64,000 nucleotides of DNA from Ilex aquifolium (GCA_951799425.1 OX637398.1:4831501-4895500); one strand, 5' to 3'; counted from the stretch's first letter, positions 36,245 to 48,133 are shown. Numbers and translations: made by a program. The notes: generated by a model not told the origin, from the sequence alone.

Positions 36245-36882
36245 GAGAGAGAGAGAGAGAGAGATACAAATTCCAGAATATAGCAGGAAGAAAGAATCAG
36301 ATTTGATTTCAGAAATTGGCTGAGAGAGAATCAGAGAAAGAGACCAGACTAGCAGTGGTACCTGGCCATTGGGATACGATACGATCCATTATTGGGGAAG
36401 TCCTGTAAGAATTTTGAGAAAATTCTGTAAAAATGAACGAGAGAAATAGACGGTTCAGCTTTTTCTGCAAATAAAAAGGGACTGGTGAGGATTTCTCTGG
36501 TCCCCAAAAATAATATGGGTGAAGTCAAATGTGGCAAAAGAGACCCATCTTGCACACTTTCAACCTTTTCAGTGGACATAAAGGTATGTAATAAGGCTAT
36601 AGAAGCTGGTACAGAGGAAACTTTTCATGGCTACAAAAAGGGTCTGGTTTTCTTCTAGAGAGAGAGAGAGATGGGTGATATAAAGGAGAGGTGGGTGGGG
36701 TTCTGTTGGATTTTGGTGGCATGTGAGGCGGCCGGCAAGGTTGTTGTCTGTTTCTGGGTGTTTGGGATATTGTCCATTTGTCCTGAACAATAGAGAAACT
36801 GAAGACAGTTAGCTTTGGTTCACTCACGGGCCATCATACACAAATATATCATGCACAAATCATTATATGCAGTACAAATTCC
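36245..36882 (-). promoter_or_regulatory. Upstream region of the SCL32-like gene
   Basis: No gene is supported. GA tracts lie at 36245-36264 and 36655-36670, reading as CT on the gene strand, as in many plant 5' UTRs and core promoters. Short minus frames at 36349-36827 are unrecognised. A SINE bounds the region at 36883. Confidence 0.35.
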
Positions 36883-37083
36883 TTTTTTTTTTTATTACAA
36901 GTGTTTAGGCTTGTGCCGATTATTCCCTTGAACTCAAGGGTTAGCCACCGTCACTTGAGTTGATCTAAAACATGTCCCTAAAGTGACAAAGATAGCTAAC
37001 CCTTAAAGGGTATAAGAAAGAATTGAACCTAAGACTTTTGAGTTACCAAAGGATAGGTGCAACCATTTAACAACATTAAAGGT
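36883..37083 (-). mobile_element. tRNA-derived SINE, family D, with perfect 15-bp target duplication
   Basis: The A-tail reads as poly-T at 36883-36893. On the minus strand an A-box-like tggttgcacctatcctttgg and a B box aggttcaattc mark a tRNA-type promoter. The duplication TGCAGTACAAATTCC is perfect (36868-36882 and 37084-37098), which points to a recent insertion. It lies about 640 bp upstream of the GRAS start codon. A related but truncated block is at about 57765-57860. Confidence 0.85.
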
Positions 37084-37284
37084 TGCAGTACAAATTCCAT
37101 GCTATTTGTGTTGCTTGCTTTCTGGAGTTCAAACTCTTCAAATTTGGAGTCTTTGATTCACTACATCCGTGGGGTCAATGCTTATATGTATGCTGCCACC
37201 ACAAAAGTTGGATTGGTATTCTGTAATCGATAGCTTTTTGAACTTAAGTTTGCTTAAATTCAATCCGTGGTTAGCGGAATTCAA

Positions 37285-37400
37285 TTGTTAAGTTTAGATT
37301 ATTACTCAATTATTCAACTCCTTAGAATCTTATGAACATTCAAGTTTAGATTATTACTCAATTGTTCAACTCTTTAGAATCTTATGAACATTCAAGTTGT
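37285..37400. repeat. 57-bp tandem duplication
   Basis: The unit agtttagattattactcaat ... ttatgaacattca occurs twice in direct tandem with very few differences. It is non-coding. Confidence 0.8.
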
Positions 37401-38058
37401 CCCCGAGTTAAAATCGATCTTAATTTTTCGTCAATAATTTATTTGATCGGAGTTGAGCCAAGACTACTCAAATTCAACCACAAGTAGTGAAATTTGACTT
37501 GTGTACAAAACGAGCTTAAAAATTTGAGAAGATTTTATTTATTTTATAATTTAAATGAGCCTTAACACGCCAGAATTGAGTCATATACAACCCGAGTTTG
37601 AACTATTCACATCGTTCAATAGTTCTACCTAGAGGGGGAGAGAGAGAGATTGGGATTGGGATTGAGAGTTGCAAGTGTGTGTTTCGACGACGGTCCCCCT
37701 CTCAACAGACTGACGGCAGCCAAAATCGTTGCATGAATCTGTAAGACGGACGAAGGGTCATTGTCGAAGCCAACGAGGATTAAACAATACTACTGGAATA
37801 GACCTTCCCCACATATATCCGCCTCTACCTATCTGTCTGAAGCAAAGATTCTCAAGAAAAAGGCATTCAACAGGAAAATTGATTGGAAAGAAACTGATTA
37901 TTCATAAAATAAAAATTAAAACTTGTAGAGGTTGTTCACATTCATATATTTATGTGTCTTTAATTGGACCGGGGATGAAATTAATGAAGCTACGCGTAAG
38001 TTGATATATCCTTCAGCTAGTGATTTAGCAAGTCAGGCCAGTTAATCATCAACTGTTA
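37401..38058. other. Intergenic DNA upstream of the Helitron array
   Basis: Unrecognised sequence. A GA tract lies at 37638-37650. From about 37850 on, short coding-like pieces appear in shifting frames (for example FNRKIDWKETDY and FNWTGDEINEATRKLIYP), continuing into the frame at 38059. They may be a decayed copy of a gene or of organelle DNA that I cannot name. Confidence 0.3.
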
Positions 38059-38321
38059 ATGATTAGAAGGGAAATAAATTTAGTCTTCATGCCCAACATG
38101 AGTAAGCCAATGAAAGAAATTGAATCTGAAGAAAATAAATCCAAGAAACTAGATTATTTTCAAAGATTTGACAGTAAACAAAGAAATGAAATTAGGATAG
38201 GATGGGTCAAATTAATGCATAAAATTGAATCTGAAATTGCATTATTTGATTACATTGAATCCTGTCACAAAGAAGTTAAAGAAGTAACTAAGCATAAATG
38301 GAAGACTTCTAATGCTATACA
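38059..38321 (+). pseudogene. Unrecognised coding-like fragment cut by a Helitron
   Basis: An open frame from 38059 reads LVFMPNMSKPMKEIES, then KLDYFQRFDSKQRNEIR, then IESEIALFDYIESCHKEVKE. It is Lys/Glu-rich with a coiled-coil look and unlike the low-complexity frames around it. It runs directly into the Helitron 5' terminus at 38322, where host coding ends. Together with the shifted-frame pieces just upstream this looks like a decayed gene fragment. The AT-rich, Lys-rich composition would fit plastid-derived DNA, but I cannot identify the protein. Confidence 0.35.
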
Positions 38322-38784
38322 TCTATATAATAAAGTAGCTTATAATTTAAATTTCAAAAGATAAACAAAATGACTTTTGCTATTCGCAGTTGAGATCACT
38401 TTAAATTTTACTTTAAAGTTAATCTAACGACTAATATTAACACCCTAAATTTAATAGGAAAAATAGGGCCCTAAGGGTGTGTTTGGAGTGACTTCTTAAA
38501 AGTACTTTTACAAATTATTTCTCATAAGTACTTTAAAAAAAAAAATAGTGTTTGAAACCGTCACACCACTACCTTTACCACCACCACCGCCACCACGGTC
38601 ATTGTCACCCACCACAACCATCACCGTATCCTACCACCACCACCTCTCACCCTCACTACAACCGATACTTAAATTCATTTATCTCTCCTCTATGTTTGTG
38701 ATTTGATTTTGAATAAGAATACAAATATATTTATTGTTTATCATTATTTATTACTTTGTGCATTCAGACACAGACAATAACTAG
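38322..38784 (+). mobile_element. Helitron array unit 1, family A (463 bp)
   Basis: It starts TCTATATAATAAAGTAGC after A38321 and ends with hairpin-like TGTGCATTCAGACACA and ACAATAACTAG before T38785. The 5' conserved block (tattcgcagttgagatcac; gtgtttggagtgacttctt) and the 3' block are present. The CCN core is only ~110 bp. It is the first and shortest unit of the head-to-tail array. Confidence 0.85.
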
Positions 38785-39789
38785 TATATATATAAAGTAT
38801 AATATAATTCAAATCTCAAAAGATAAACAAAATAAATTTTTCTATTCGCGATTGAGATCTCTTTCAATTTTACTTTAAAGTTAATCCGGCAGCTAATATT
38901 AACACTCCAAATTTAATAGGGAAAATAGGCCTTTAAGGGTGTGTTTGTGGTGACTTTTTAAAAATATTTTTAATACTTATAATTTCTGATAAATACTTTA
39001 AAAATAAAAAGTAATGTTTGGAACCACCCCACCACCACCACTACCACCGTCACTCCCATCGCCCCATCACCATCACTACTACTATCACCACTACCACCAT
39101 CATTCCCATCACCATCACTACTACTACCACCACCACCACCACCCCTACCACCTCACCACCATTACCATTACCACCGCCACCCCACCCCACCCCACCACCA
39201 AACTACCCCCCACCATCATCACCACTACCATTACCACCTCCATCGTCGCCACCCCCAGCATTACCACCAATGTCACCACCCCACCCATCGCCTCGCCGCT
39301 ACCACCACCCCCCCCGCCCCTTACCACCACCCCCCGCCATCATTGTCGTCACCATATCACCCTCCTAACATCACCATTGTCGCCACTCCACCACCATCCC
39401 CATTACACCCACCACCACCATCACCACCACCGCCACTGTCCTACTACAGTCGCCGCCACCCCACCACCACTTCTTCCACAACAACCACCACTGCCCCCTA
39501 CTATCACCACTGTCGTCATTACTACTAGCGTCACCCCACCACCACTACCCCAATCGCTTCACCACCACCCCTCACGACCATCACCACTACCACCACCACC
39601 GTCATCGCCACTCCACCACCGCCATTACCACCCACTATCACTACCATCTCTCACTCTCACTATAACCAATGCTTAAATTCCTTTCTCTCTCCTCTATATT
39701 TATGATTTGATTTTAGATGTGAATACAAATATATTTATTGTTGACAATTTTTTTATTACTCTGTGTCTTCAGGCACAGACAATAACTAG
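38785..39789 (+). mobile_element. Helitron array unit 2, family A (about 1.0 kb)
   Basis: It begins immediately after unit 1 with a slightly altered 5' end (tatatataaagtataatata replacing the TCTATATAATAAAG start) and retains ttcgcgattgagatctctt and gtgtttgtggtgactttt. It ends CTGTGTCTTCAGGCACAGAC, then AATAACTAG. The ~650-bp CAC/CAT/CCN core gives spurious frames of over 200 codons. Confidence 0.8.
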
Positions 39790-40847
39790 TATATATAATA
39801 AAGTATAATACAATTTAAATCTCAAAAAATAAACAAAATGACTTTTGTTATTCGCGGTTGAGATTTTACCACCACCATAACCATTACCACCATCGCCCAC
39901 CACCACCCCACCATCATCACTACCACTACCACCACCGTCCCACCACCACCACCACTGCCGCACTCTACCATCATCACCACCGCTGTCGCACCTTACCACC
40001 ACTGTCGCACCTTACCACCACCACCACTACTGTCCCACCATCACCCCTACCACCCCCACCACCACCCCCATGACCATCACAACTACCACCACCATAGCCA
40101 CTGCCCCACCTCAACCCCCACCCCACCCTCACTGCCCCACTGCCACAACCATGGCCACCCACCACCGATTGCTACCATCGTCCTCCATGGCCACCACCAC
40201 CACCACCACCACCACCATCGTCATCTCATTTTTATATTTATTATCATTACCACAATCATCTCACTACCACCGTCTCCCATTATCAGCACCCACCACCAGC
40301 CCATGTCACTTACCCCACCACACCTATCACCACCACCTGTAATCGCCCACCACTACAGCCACCCACTGTCACCTATCTCCACCACACTTACCACCGTCGT
40401 CATTCGCCACCACTCATCACATTGTCGCCTAGAAGCACCCATCGTCGCCCATCACTACCGTCGTTGTCCCACTATCACCGTCGTCCCACCATCACCACTG
40501 TCAACCACCATCACTGTCGTCTACCACCACCCACACCCACCATAACCACCGTTGCCACCCATAGCTGCCACTACCATCATCGTCACTCAAAACTCACCAT
40601 CACCATCACCATTGTCACCCACGGCTGCTACTACCACCACGGTCGTCATCTTATCCACCACATCCATCATCGTCTCCCATCATCACTACTGTCGCCCACC
40701 ACCACTACTATCGCTCACCCCCACTACAATCGGTGTTTAAATTTTTTTATATCTCCTCTATGTTTGTAATTTAATTTTGGGTGTGAATACAAATATGTTG
40801 ACCATTTTTTTTATTACTCCGTGCCTTCAGGCATGGAGAATAACTAG
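39790..40847 (+). mobile_element. Helitron array unit 3, family A (about 1.06 kb)
   Basis: It begins at the end of unit 2 (tatatataataaagtataat). The conserved 5' block is shortened: it passes from ttcgcggttgagattt straight into the CCN core, losing ~170 bp present in the other copies. It ends CCGTGCCTTCAGGCATGG, then AGAATAACTAG. The core is ~870 bp. Confidence 0.8.
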
Positions 40848-42285
40848 TATATATATAAAGTACAATACAATTCAAATATCAAAAAATAAACAAAATAATT
40901 TTTATTTTTCGCGGTTGAGATCTCTTTAAATTTTACTTTAAAATTACCCAACAACTAATATTAGCACTCCAAATTTAATAGGAAAAATGTCTTAAAGGTG
41001 TATTTGAGTTAAATTTTTGAAAGTGTTTCTAGAACATAAGTACTTTTAAAAAAAAAATAGTGTTCGAAACCGCTCCACCTCACCACTCCAATTACGTCGC
41101 CACCATCACCACTACCGCCACCACCACCACGACTACTGTCACAACAACCACCACTGTCGCCGCCACCACTACACCCATTGCCCCACCACCACCGTTGTCG
41201 CCACCCTATCACCACCACCTCCACCACCACTACCACAACCACCATCACCACTACAACCACCCCCGTCACACCACCATTACCTTTGCAACAACAACAATAA
41301 CAACCACCACCGCCCCGTCACCACCACTGTCGCCACCCCACCACCACCATCCCCACTATCACCACCCTCACCGCCGCCACCCCACCACCACCGCCGTCAC
41401 CCAACCACCACCACTTTCATTGCCCCTCCATCACCCCTAACACCCCCACCCCCACCCTCTCACCACCATTCCCCCAACCATCACCACCATTGCCATCGTT
41501 GTCACCCCGCCACCGCTGTCACCCCACCACCACGACCACTGCCACCACCCCATCATCACCACCACCGCTACTACCCCACCCCCACGACCACTACCTCCAC
41601 CATCGCCCCTTACCGCCATCGTCCACTGTCACCATCCACCACCACCACCACCGCCATCGTCATCTCATTCTTATGTTTATTACCACTACCACCATCATCC
41701 CACTACCACTATTGCCTACCGTCAACACACACCACCACCACCCACCGCCACCTACTACCACAACTCATCATCACCTGTTGTTGCCCACCATCGCCGCCAA
41801 CCACTGTCACCCACCCCCACCACCACTCGTCATCACCCACCACTGTCACCCACCCCAACACGCCTACCACCACTTGTCGTTGCCCACCACCACCATCGTC
41901 ACCGCCGCCACCACCACCACTGTCGTCGCCCTACCACCACCACTGCTAACCACTATTACCGTCGCCGACCACCACCACTATCAACCACAATCATCGTCGC
42001 CCACCACTATCCACACCCACCATCACAACCGTTGTCACCCATGACTACCACTACCATCATCGTCACCTAAAACCCACCACCACCATCATGATCGTCGCCA
42101 CCCACCACAATCATAACCGTTGTTCCACCACCACCACTACCACTATTCACCCCTACTATAACCGGTCCTTAAATTTCTTTCTTTTTTCTCTATGTTTGTA
42201 ATTTGATTTTTAATATAAATACAAATATATTTATTATTGACCATTTTTTTATTACTGCGTGTCTTCAGGCACGAAAAATAACTAA
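40848..42285 (+). mobile_element. Helitron array unit 4, family A (about 1.44 kb)
   Basis: It begins at the end of unit 3 (tatatatataaagtacaata) and carries the full 5' block (tttcgcggttgagatctctt; ggtgtatttgagttaaattt). It ends GCGTGTCTTCAGGCACG, then AAAAATAACTAA, a CTRR terminus with R = A. The core is ~1.1 kb, the longest in the array. A (TG)n tract follows at 42294-42315. Confidence 0.82.
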
Positions 42286-42433
42286 TATATATATGTGTGT
42301 GTGTGTGTGTGTGTCATTTTTAACTTCTTTAATTTTCTACCTAAACTTTTTACCTAACTACGCACACTCTCAAACACCCTGGTCTCGTCTAGTCTAGGGA
42401 ATAGCAAACATTCTCTAAATCCTATTACCTCCA

Positions 42434-42464
<31 letters not shown>

Positions 42465-43764
42465 GACAGAAGAGACAAATTAATCCCCCCAAAACACAAA
42501 TATCCATCTACCATGCTACTATATACAATCCTATCCTGTATAATTTTTTCACATCCACAAGAAATACAAACCTAGCATATTTTAAGTGATGGAAGAGGAT
42601 TATAAACAGGCAATATCACGTGAAGATCACACGCATTGAAACTGGTCCATGTATCTTTTTATTCCTCGCTTGGACCTACCTACGCCCCACACGCACGTGA
42701 TGAACTTTGATCTCTTTTGTTCCCCATTTGATTTTCTGGTTCTCCTCCCAATTACCTCAACCCCACCCCTAAATAGACCACTCGACCATGCCACCATATA
42801 GAAAAGGACACCCTCTTTTTCCCACACACCACCAAGATTTTCACCCATATCCGATTCACTTTTAGGATTGATGTCTTTGCTTCATTAATTAAAGTTTGTA
42901 TTGTAACTATGAGTTCAAACGAAACGTGTTAAAATGAGTCAAAAATAGATCACTTTGACTACTTAATGCCAAAAGCCCTTGCTTCCTTACACTTTCTTTC
43001 TCATATAAGGTTCAATGTCGAATTCCTTTGATTGTATAAGACTCTAGTTGATTGAAAAGAATGGTTTGTGGTTATTGTGTGTTACGTTGTAGCCATGATT
43101 TCAGAACACGTGTGTTGTCGAAAAAAAGTTTAGTATTGAACTTTCTTGAAAAAAACTAAGACAAGGATGGAAGAAAATTGCATAAAATGATACGACTAGT
43201 TTAATTTTAATGCATATGATTTATATTCAACAGAAATTTTTGAATGATTTCATATCATGAGTAATTGTTTTTTTGTTTAACAAGCGAAAATTATAATTAG
43301 ACTCAACCCCTACCCCATAGGTGAGGTCGCAATCCCCAAACTGCATGCATCCAACGAGGCTTGACCCCTTGACCTCAACACGTGGACAGTGCCGTTGGTA
43401 AGAAACCACCCATCTAAAAAACCTTTTAACATTCATGGTAAAAAAAACACTTCAACATTGTATTAACGAATCCAATTTTACCGATTTTAAAAAACATTCA
43501 TGGTGAAAAAAAATAGCAGAATTTAGTGCTTAAAGGAGCACACTGGCCAAGTGACTCTCCCTCAAGAGTCAAGGGTCCTCCTGACCCTTCTTCCTCCAGG
43601 CATTTTATTATATGAAATCATGAGCTATGGCCAGGACTAACCCAACCCATCATATTCGCATATTGATATTGGAAAGTTAAGCTCCAGAAAGTTACAAAAC
43701 CAGTTGTATCCTGTTGTGTCTTCTCATATTATTATTATTATTCCATTCAAACAAACTCCCTCAC
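42286..43764. other. Intergenic DNA with microsatellites and a possible SINE
   Basis: A (TG)n tract lies at 42294-42315 and CT then CA tracts at about 42433-42466. At 43255-43430 the minus strand carries tRNA-like blocks (ggtcaaggggtcaagcctcg near a B-box position; a T run at 43267-43275 as tail), which may be another SINE family; no clear target duplication was found. No gene is supported. Confidence 0.35.
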
Positions 43765-43975
43765 TTTTTTTTTTTTCAACGGTTAGAGGTGTTTAGATTA
43801 ACTTACGCGCATATCGATTAATTTTCTTCTCGATCCAATCAAAAATAAATCATCCACGCCGAAATAAAGATATTCATGAATGAGAGAAATTTCTCATAAC
43901 TTGTTTTGTCCTAAGATTGTAAATTAAGATTCGAACAAACTCTCACTGTTTAAACCCAAAAGCACTGGCAAAAAA
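43765..43975 (-). mobile_element. tRNA-derived SINE, family C
   Basis: The T run at 43765-43776 is the inverted A-tail. The body (cttctcgatccaatcaaaaa, taaatcatccacgccgaaat) matches the family C copies. A weak 5-6 bp duplication (ctcac) may flank it. Confidence 0.55.
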
Positions 43976-46291
43976 AGCTGACTCACTTTTTTTTTAGTCC
44001 TTTCTTGTCCTTTGTCTATTTAACAATATGTACACTTCTTAAAATAATCGTTACCAGCTTTTGAAAATGGGCATGGAACAAAAAGGTGTACAAGAAGAAT
44101 CAAAGGGAAGCATATAAGGAGAATCAAGTAAAGTTAAAGCAGTGGAGTTTAATATTCACAGTAGTGAGAATTTTGAGGAGGATTCCTAAACTTGAGGTAC
44201 AAGGACTAAAGGACATAAACTGTGGAAAAGCAGAACAGTTCAAGCATTAATTTGGAACTTCTCACAAGGGAATTCTCTTGCACCCATGGTGTCCTTGGTT
44301 TTCCTTCATCAAGACAGCACATACAGTAATGGCCAAACCAGAAAGGAATGTAACCATGTGCTTAAGAGATTTGGATATCGTCCTTAGTTCAATTGTTATG
44401 AATTCAAATAAGACTCACTATGTTTCAAAACGAGTCTTATCATTTTATGATAAGAGATTTACCTACCATCAACGAAAATTCAGTAAAAGTATAATGGATT
44501 GAGCCAGTACACTAAGGTGACCAGCAGTAACGCAGCCGAGAATTTTAGTCAAAAAAAACAATAACAAATTATTGTTAACTACAACTTTTTAACTTTTTAG
44601 TTTATAAAACTTAACAAAATCAATTTAACACTATACATGCATTATGGTATTATGAATTTCGAACAAAATTGAGAAAATAAATTCACACTTATCAAACAAC
44701 ACATTACAAAAATCAAATCAAATCTTCAAATAATCATCAATTTCAGCTCAATCATATCACATAAGCACTCGTTGTAGAGTGAGCAAAATTGATGACAAAG
44801 ACATGTATATCTGCAGAGAGAGAGAGAGAGAGAGAAACCAGATCTCTATAAAGAAAATTGTAGATAGCATGCTTCTACAAGCAAAACAAGACATAATATA
44901 TTTCTCAAATACATATTATATACGATTTTGGTCCCTATGATGGCTTCATCCATGAGTGGAAGGGATTTAGATCTATGTTTAAGATAGCTGCATTAATCAA
45001 TAACAAAATAGTTTTTTAATTGATATTTTATATATGGTGTCATCGATCATACTAGTTTAGCATTAGATTCGATTAAACAAGGGGAACTGACCAAAACGTA
45101 TGGAAGCCAATTGGAATAGAGCCACTAGCTTTGAATGTTGAGCTTGAGAAAGGACAATGCCTTTAATTTGGTGAATTTTTTTACTGACTTCTCTAATGAT
45201 TCCATTTGGTATTTGGCTTACACAACCCACCCAATCATTACTAAAACAATTACATTCTTCTTTGTATAGTAGGGATAGCCTATAGGTTTTTAATTAAATA
45301 TTTTGAGAAAATTATATATATATATATATACATCTTTCAGCATCAAATGGGGTATTACTGCATAAAATAATTAGTGGGTATGATAAATACCACTCAGTTC
45401 TAGCTCGTTATGTGAGTTGTAATATATTAAATTTTGTCATTTTTCTCCTTGTGGTTCTTGAATTTTTTTTCTTTTCTTATTATGATTTTGGAAATTTGGA
45501 CCATGGGACTTTCTCCTTATAACTGGATAAGACATTTTTTTTATAGGTAAATATGGTATTTCAATAATTAAAAAATTCAATATACAACTTAATTCAAGAA
45601 AAGCCAAAGTTTTTCTAAGTTATAGTCTCGAGACAGTTGCTCGAGCAACAAAACAAATTAGTTTTTCAAGGAAAAAATTCTATGATCTGATTAACAAGTT
45701 AATTACTCTTCTCAAATCTCAAGAGGTTAGGATACTTTACCTTCGATCTATATCGATATAATTTTAAGCCAAGACACTTAGATTTTCGTCACAACCCGAA
45801 GGACTCAATGATTTACAGGAATCATTGAAGACAAGCATAAAGTCCGGATCCAAAATGATAAGAGCATAATGTTTGTATTGTAGATTTAACCCCCCCCCCC
45901 CCCCCCCCCCTCCCGGGGGGGCCCTACCCACAGAGGCACAAACCCTCAATCTCCAATCCTTCAAATCTATTTAAAAATAAGAGCGACACGTAATAAAAAT
46001 TTTAAAAAGTTAAAAAAAAAAAGATGGTAGTATAAAAGTCATTGAGAGCCCCCTACATTGCTAAATTGTAAAAAGATTTGTCGAAACCACAGTTAGCTTG
46101 CCATACTACTGTGCCCGTTAGCAGGCGATTATACTTTACAAGATAACAGGTGATTAGTTACCTATATAAGTTGGAAGTCTTCGTCTGTTTTATCGAGCTC
46201 TGAAACCTGTTTTCGTGTATTCTTTCGCCGCCCCTTCGAGAAAGATTCTTTCAACTTTCTCTCTTTGACCTGGTATTTTCCAACACTCTTA
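43976..46291. other. Intergenic DNA
   Basis: There is no supported gene. An (AG)n tract lies at 44814-44836 and a (TA)n tract at 45316-45331. A run of 21 C (45890-45910) is followed by TCCC and seven G, a self-complementary block that may be unreliable in length. Confidence 0.4.
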
Positions 46292-46755
46292 GGGGCTGTT
46301 TGGTAAGGGAGTATGGGGGGTTTGGCAAGATGAATTTGGAAAAAATAGTTCAAAGTTTCTTTAAATCTCATGTTTGTTTAGAAAATTCAGTCCCGCGTTT
46401 TCAAACCCGGCCTATAGTTGACCCGAAGATTAAACCCATGATCATGGGTTTCGTCAAACCTAAGGGGAGGGTGGGTTTGGGAAGATCGGTAAGGGGTTAA
46501 GGATCCAAAAAACAATTGTACCCCTTAACATATGTATGAATTAGATTGATTAAGAGTAAAATAGTCATTTATAAGATAAATAGTTGTTAATAATTATAAT
46601 ATATATGTGAGTCCTACATGTCTATGTGTTGCATACCAAACATGGGTATGGACCGAATTGAATGTTGAATCTCATCTTTGCAAAGAGAGATTTGAGTTGA
46701 AAAGGTTTGGAGAAACCAATTCAAACTCCTCCTCAAAATTCATCCAAAGAAGCCC
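46292..46755. mobile_element. Tourist-like (PIF/Harbinger) MITE, 464 bp
   Basis: The termini GGGGCTGTTTGG and the inverse of the right end, GGGCTTCTTTGG, fit the Tourist consensus. The insertion is flanked by TTA on both sides (46289-46291 and 46756-46758), the target of PIF/Harbinger elements. There is no coding capacity. Confidence 0.68.
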
Positions 46756-46895
46756 TTATATTTTTCATTGTCTGAGGTTGATTTGGGCCTAAAGAACCCA
46801 TTAAAAAACTTAGAACAAGGTTTGGGCTGCTACATCAACTCAACACCTATATCAAAAAGAGAGGTCCTGGACCATTACACGTTGGCTCAACAAAG

Positions 46896-47034
46896 AGTAA
46901 TGCTAGATTGACTTAAAAATTAGACTTGATAATCTCAACTATTGAATAGGTAGTGAGTCCCAATAAATGCTGGGATCCACAGTCAAATTAATGGTTGTAA
47001 TTATCAAGTCTAATTTTTAAGTTCATGTAACATT
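46896..47034. mobile_element. Hairpin MITE, family H (second copy)
   Basis: The left arm gacttaaaaattagacttga and the right arm tcaagtctaatttttaagtt are near-perfect inverses. The centre ccacagtcaaattaatggtt matches the copy at 24853-25003. It is about 140 bp. Confidence 0.75.
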
Positions 47035-47530
47035 GATCTAAAACAAATAGAAAATTGACGGCCAGTCGTATTTGAGAGTCTTTTAAAACTTAACGTACAA
47101 AGCTTAAACATATTTTCCATTAAATCACACATGAGTAATTTTCAAGCTTGAATTCCTGCAAAAATTTGTAAGTGTAGACGTGGTTTAGAGATTATTATGG
47201 TTCCTTAAACTGGGCTTTGACTGGGCTTGATCCAATAAATTGATAACTCTAGAAAATAATGGAACATTATCCATGGTTCAGAGAGCGCAACCACCCAGCC
47301 CAATAGCTAACGAGTCGCATTAATTTCTGGCTATTTTCTAGCGATTTTTGTAAGCCGGTACACAATATAGAACTTAAGTAGTTTATGTTGTACCTATCCA
47401 CAATTTTTTGTATTTTATATCTCAACTCAAGTCAGACCATCTTAACTATATCAGGTGGCTCACACAGTTCTCGTTATGTTATTATGGCTCTAAAAGTTCA
47501 TACTCCCTACAAAAAGTGTAAGATTCCATT
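47035..47530. other. Intergenic DNA
   Basis: No gene or defined repeat is seen between the MITE and the solo LTR. Confidence 0.35.
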
Positions 47531-47535
47531 AATTT

Positions 47536-48133
47536 TGATGATGCACAAAATAATCTCGTGTAAGATCAATAGTCGAGTGTGTGATAAGGTGTAATTAATG
47601 GACAATAAATAAAGCAATCAATGACAGTAATGTAAATATTGAGTCAACACACAGATATATAGTAGTTCGGTCCAGATGACCTACTCCACTCTGAGAAACG
47701 GCAACGGTGGTCGGGGGGTTTTTATTGATGAAGTAAGGTGAACGGGGGTGAGAGTAATGGTTAACTCCGGGAGAGATACAATAGCTAGGAGAGAAAAAGT
47801 GTGTGTAGAGAGGTGTAGAAACAAAACTCAATGTGTAGTGAGATGCCCTCTCAATGAAGAGAGCTTACAATTTATAGGCATGGTGAGGCAGTGACGTGAG
47901 TGTGAGGGTACTAATTCTTCGGAGAGGATAATTACAAAAGGTAAGTACAATTATGATAGTCTTGATCTTCAAGAGTGGGTATCCCAATAATCTCTCTCTC
48001 ACGTGCTCTAATATTCTTGGACTCCTTGAATCTTGGACTGGGTTAGATTGATACACCGGACTTGACCTGCTTTTTAGTTGACTTGGGCTTGCTAAATTTA
48101 TTAGGTCTGACCCAGTTAGATCTGGGCTCATCA
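47536..48133 (-). mobile_element. Solo LTR, family L1, third copy, inverted (598 bp)
   Basis: On the minus strand it begins TGATGAGCCCAGATC and ends ATTTTGTGCATCATCA. The target duplication AATTT is perfect (47531-47535 and 48134-48138). It shares with the copies at 27135 and 28164 the gggttag/gcaggtcaagtccgg start and the block gagtaggtcatctggaccga near the end. No internal retrotransposon sequence adjoins it. Confidence 0.87.
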
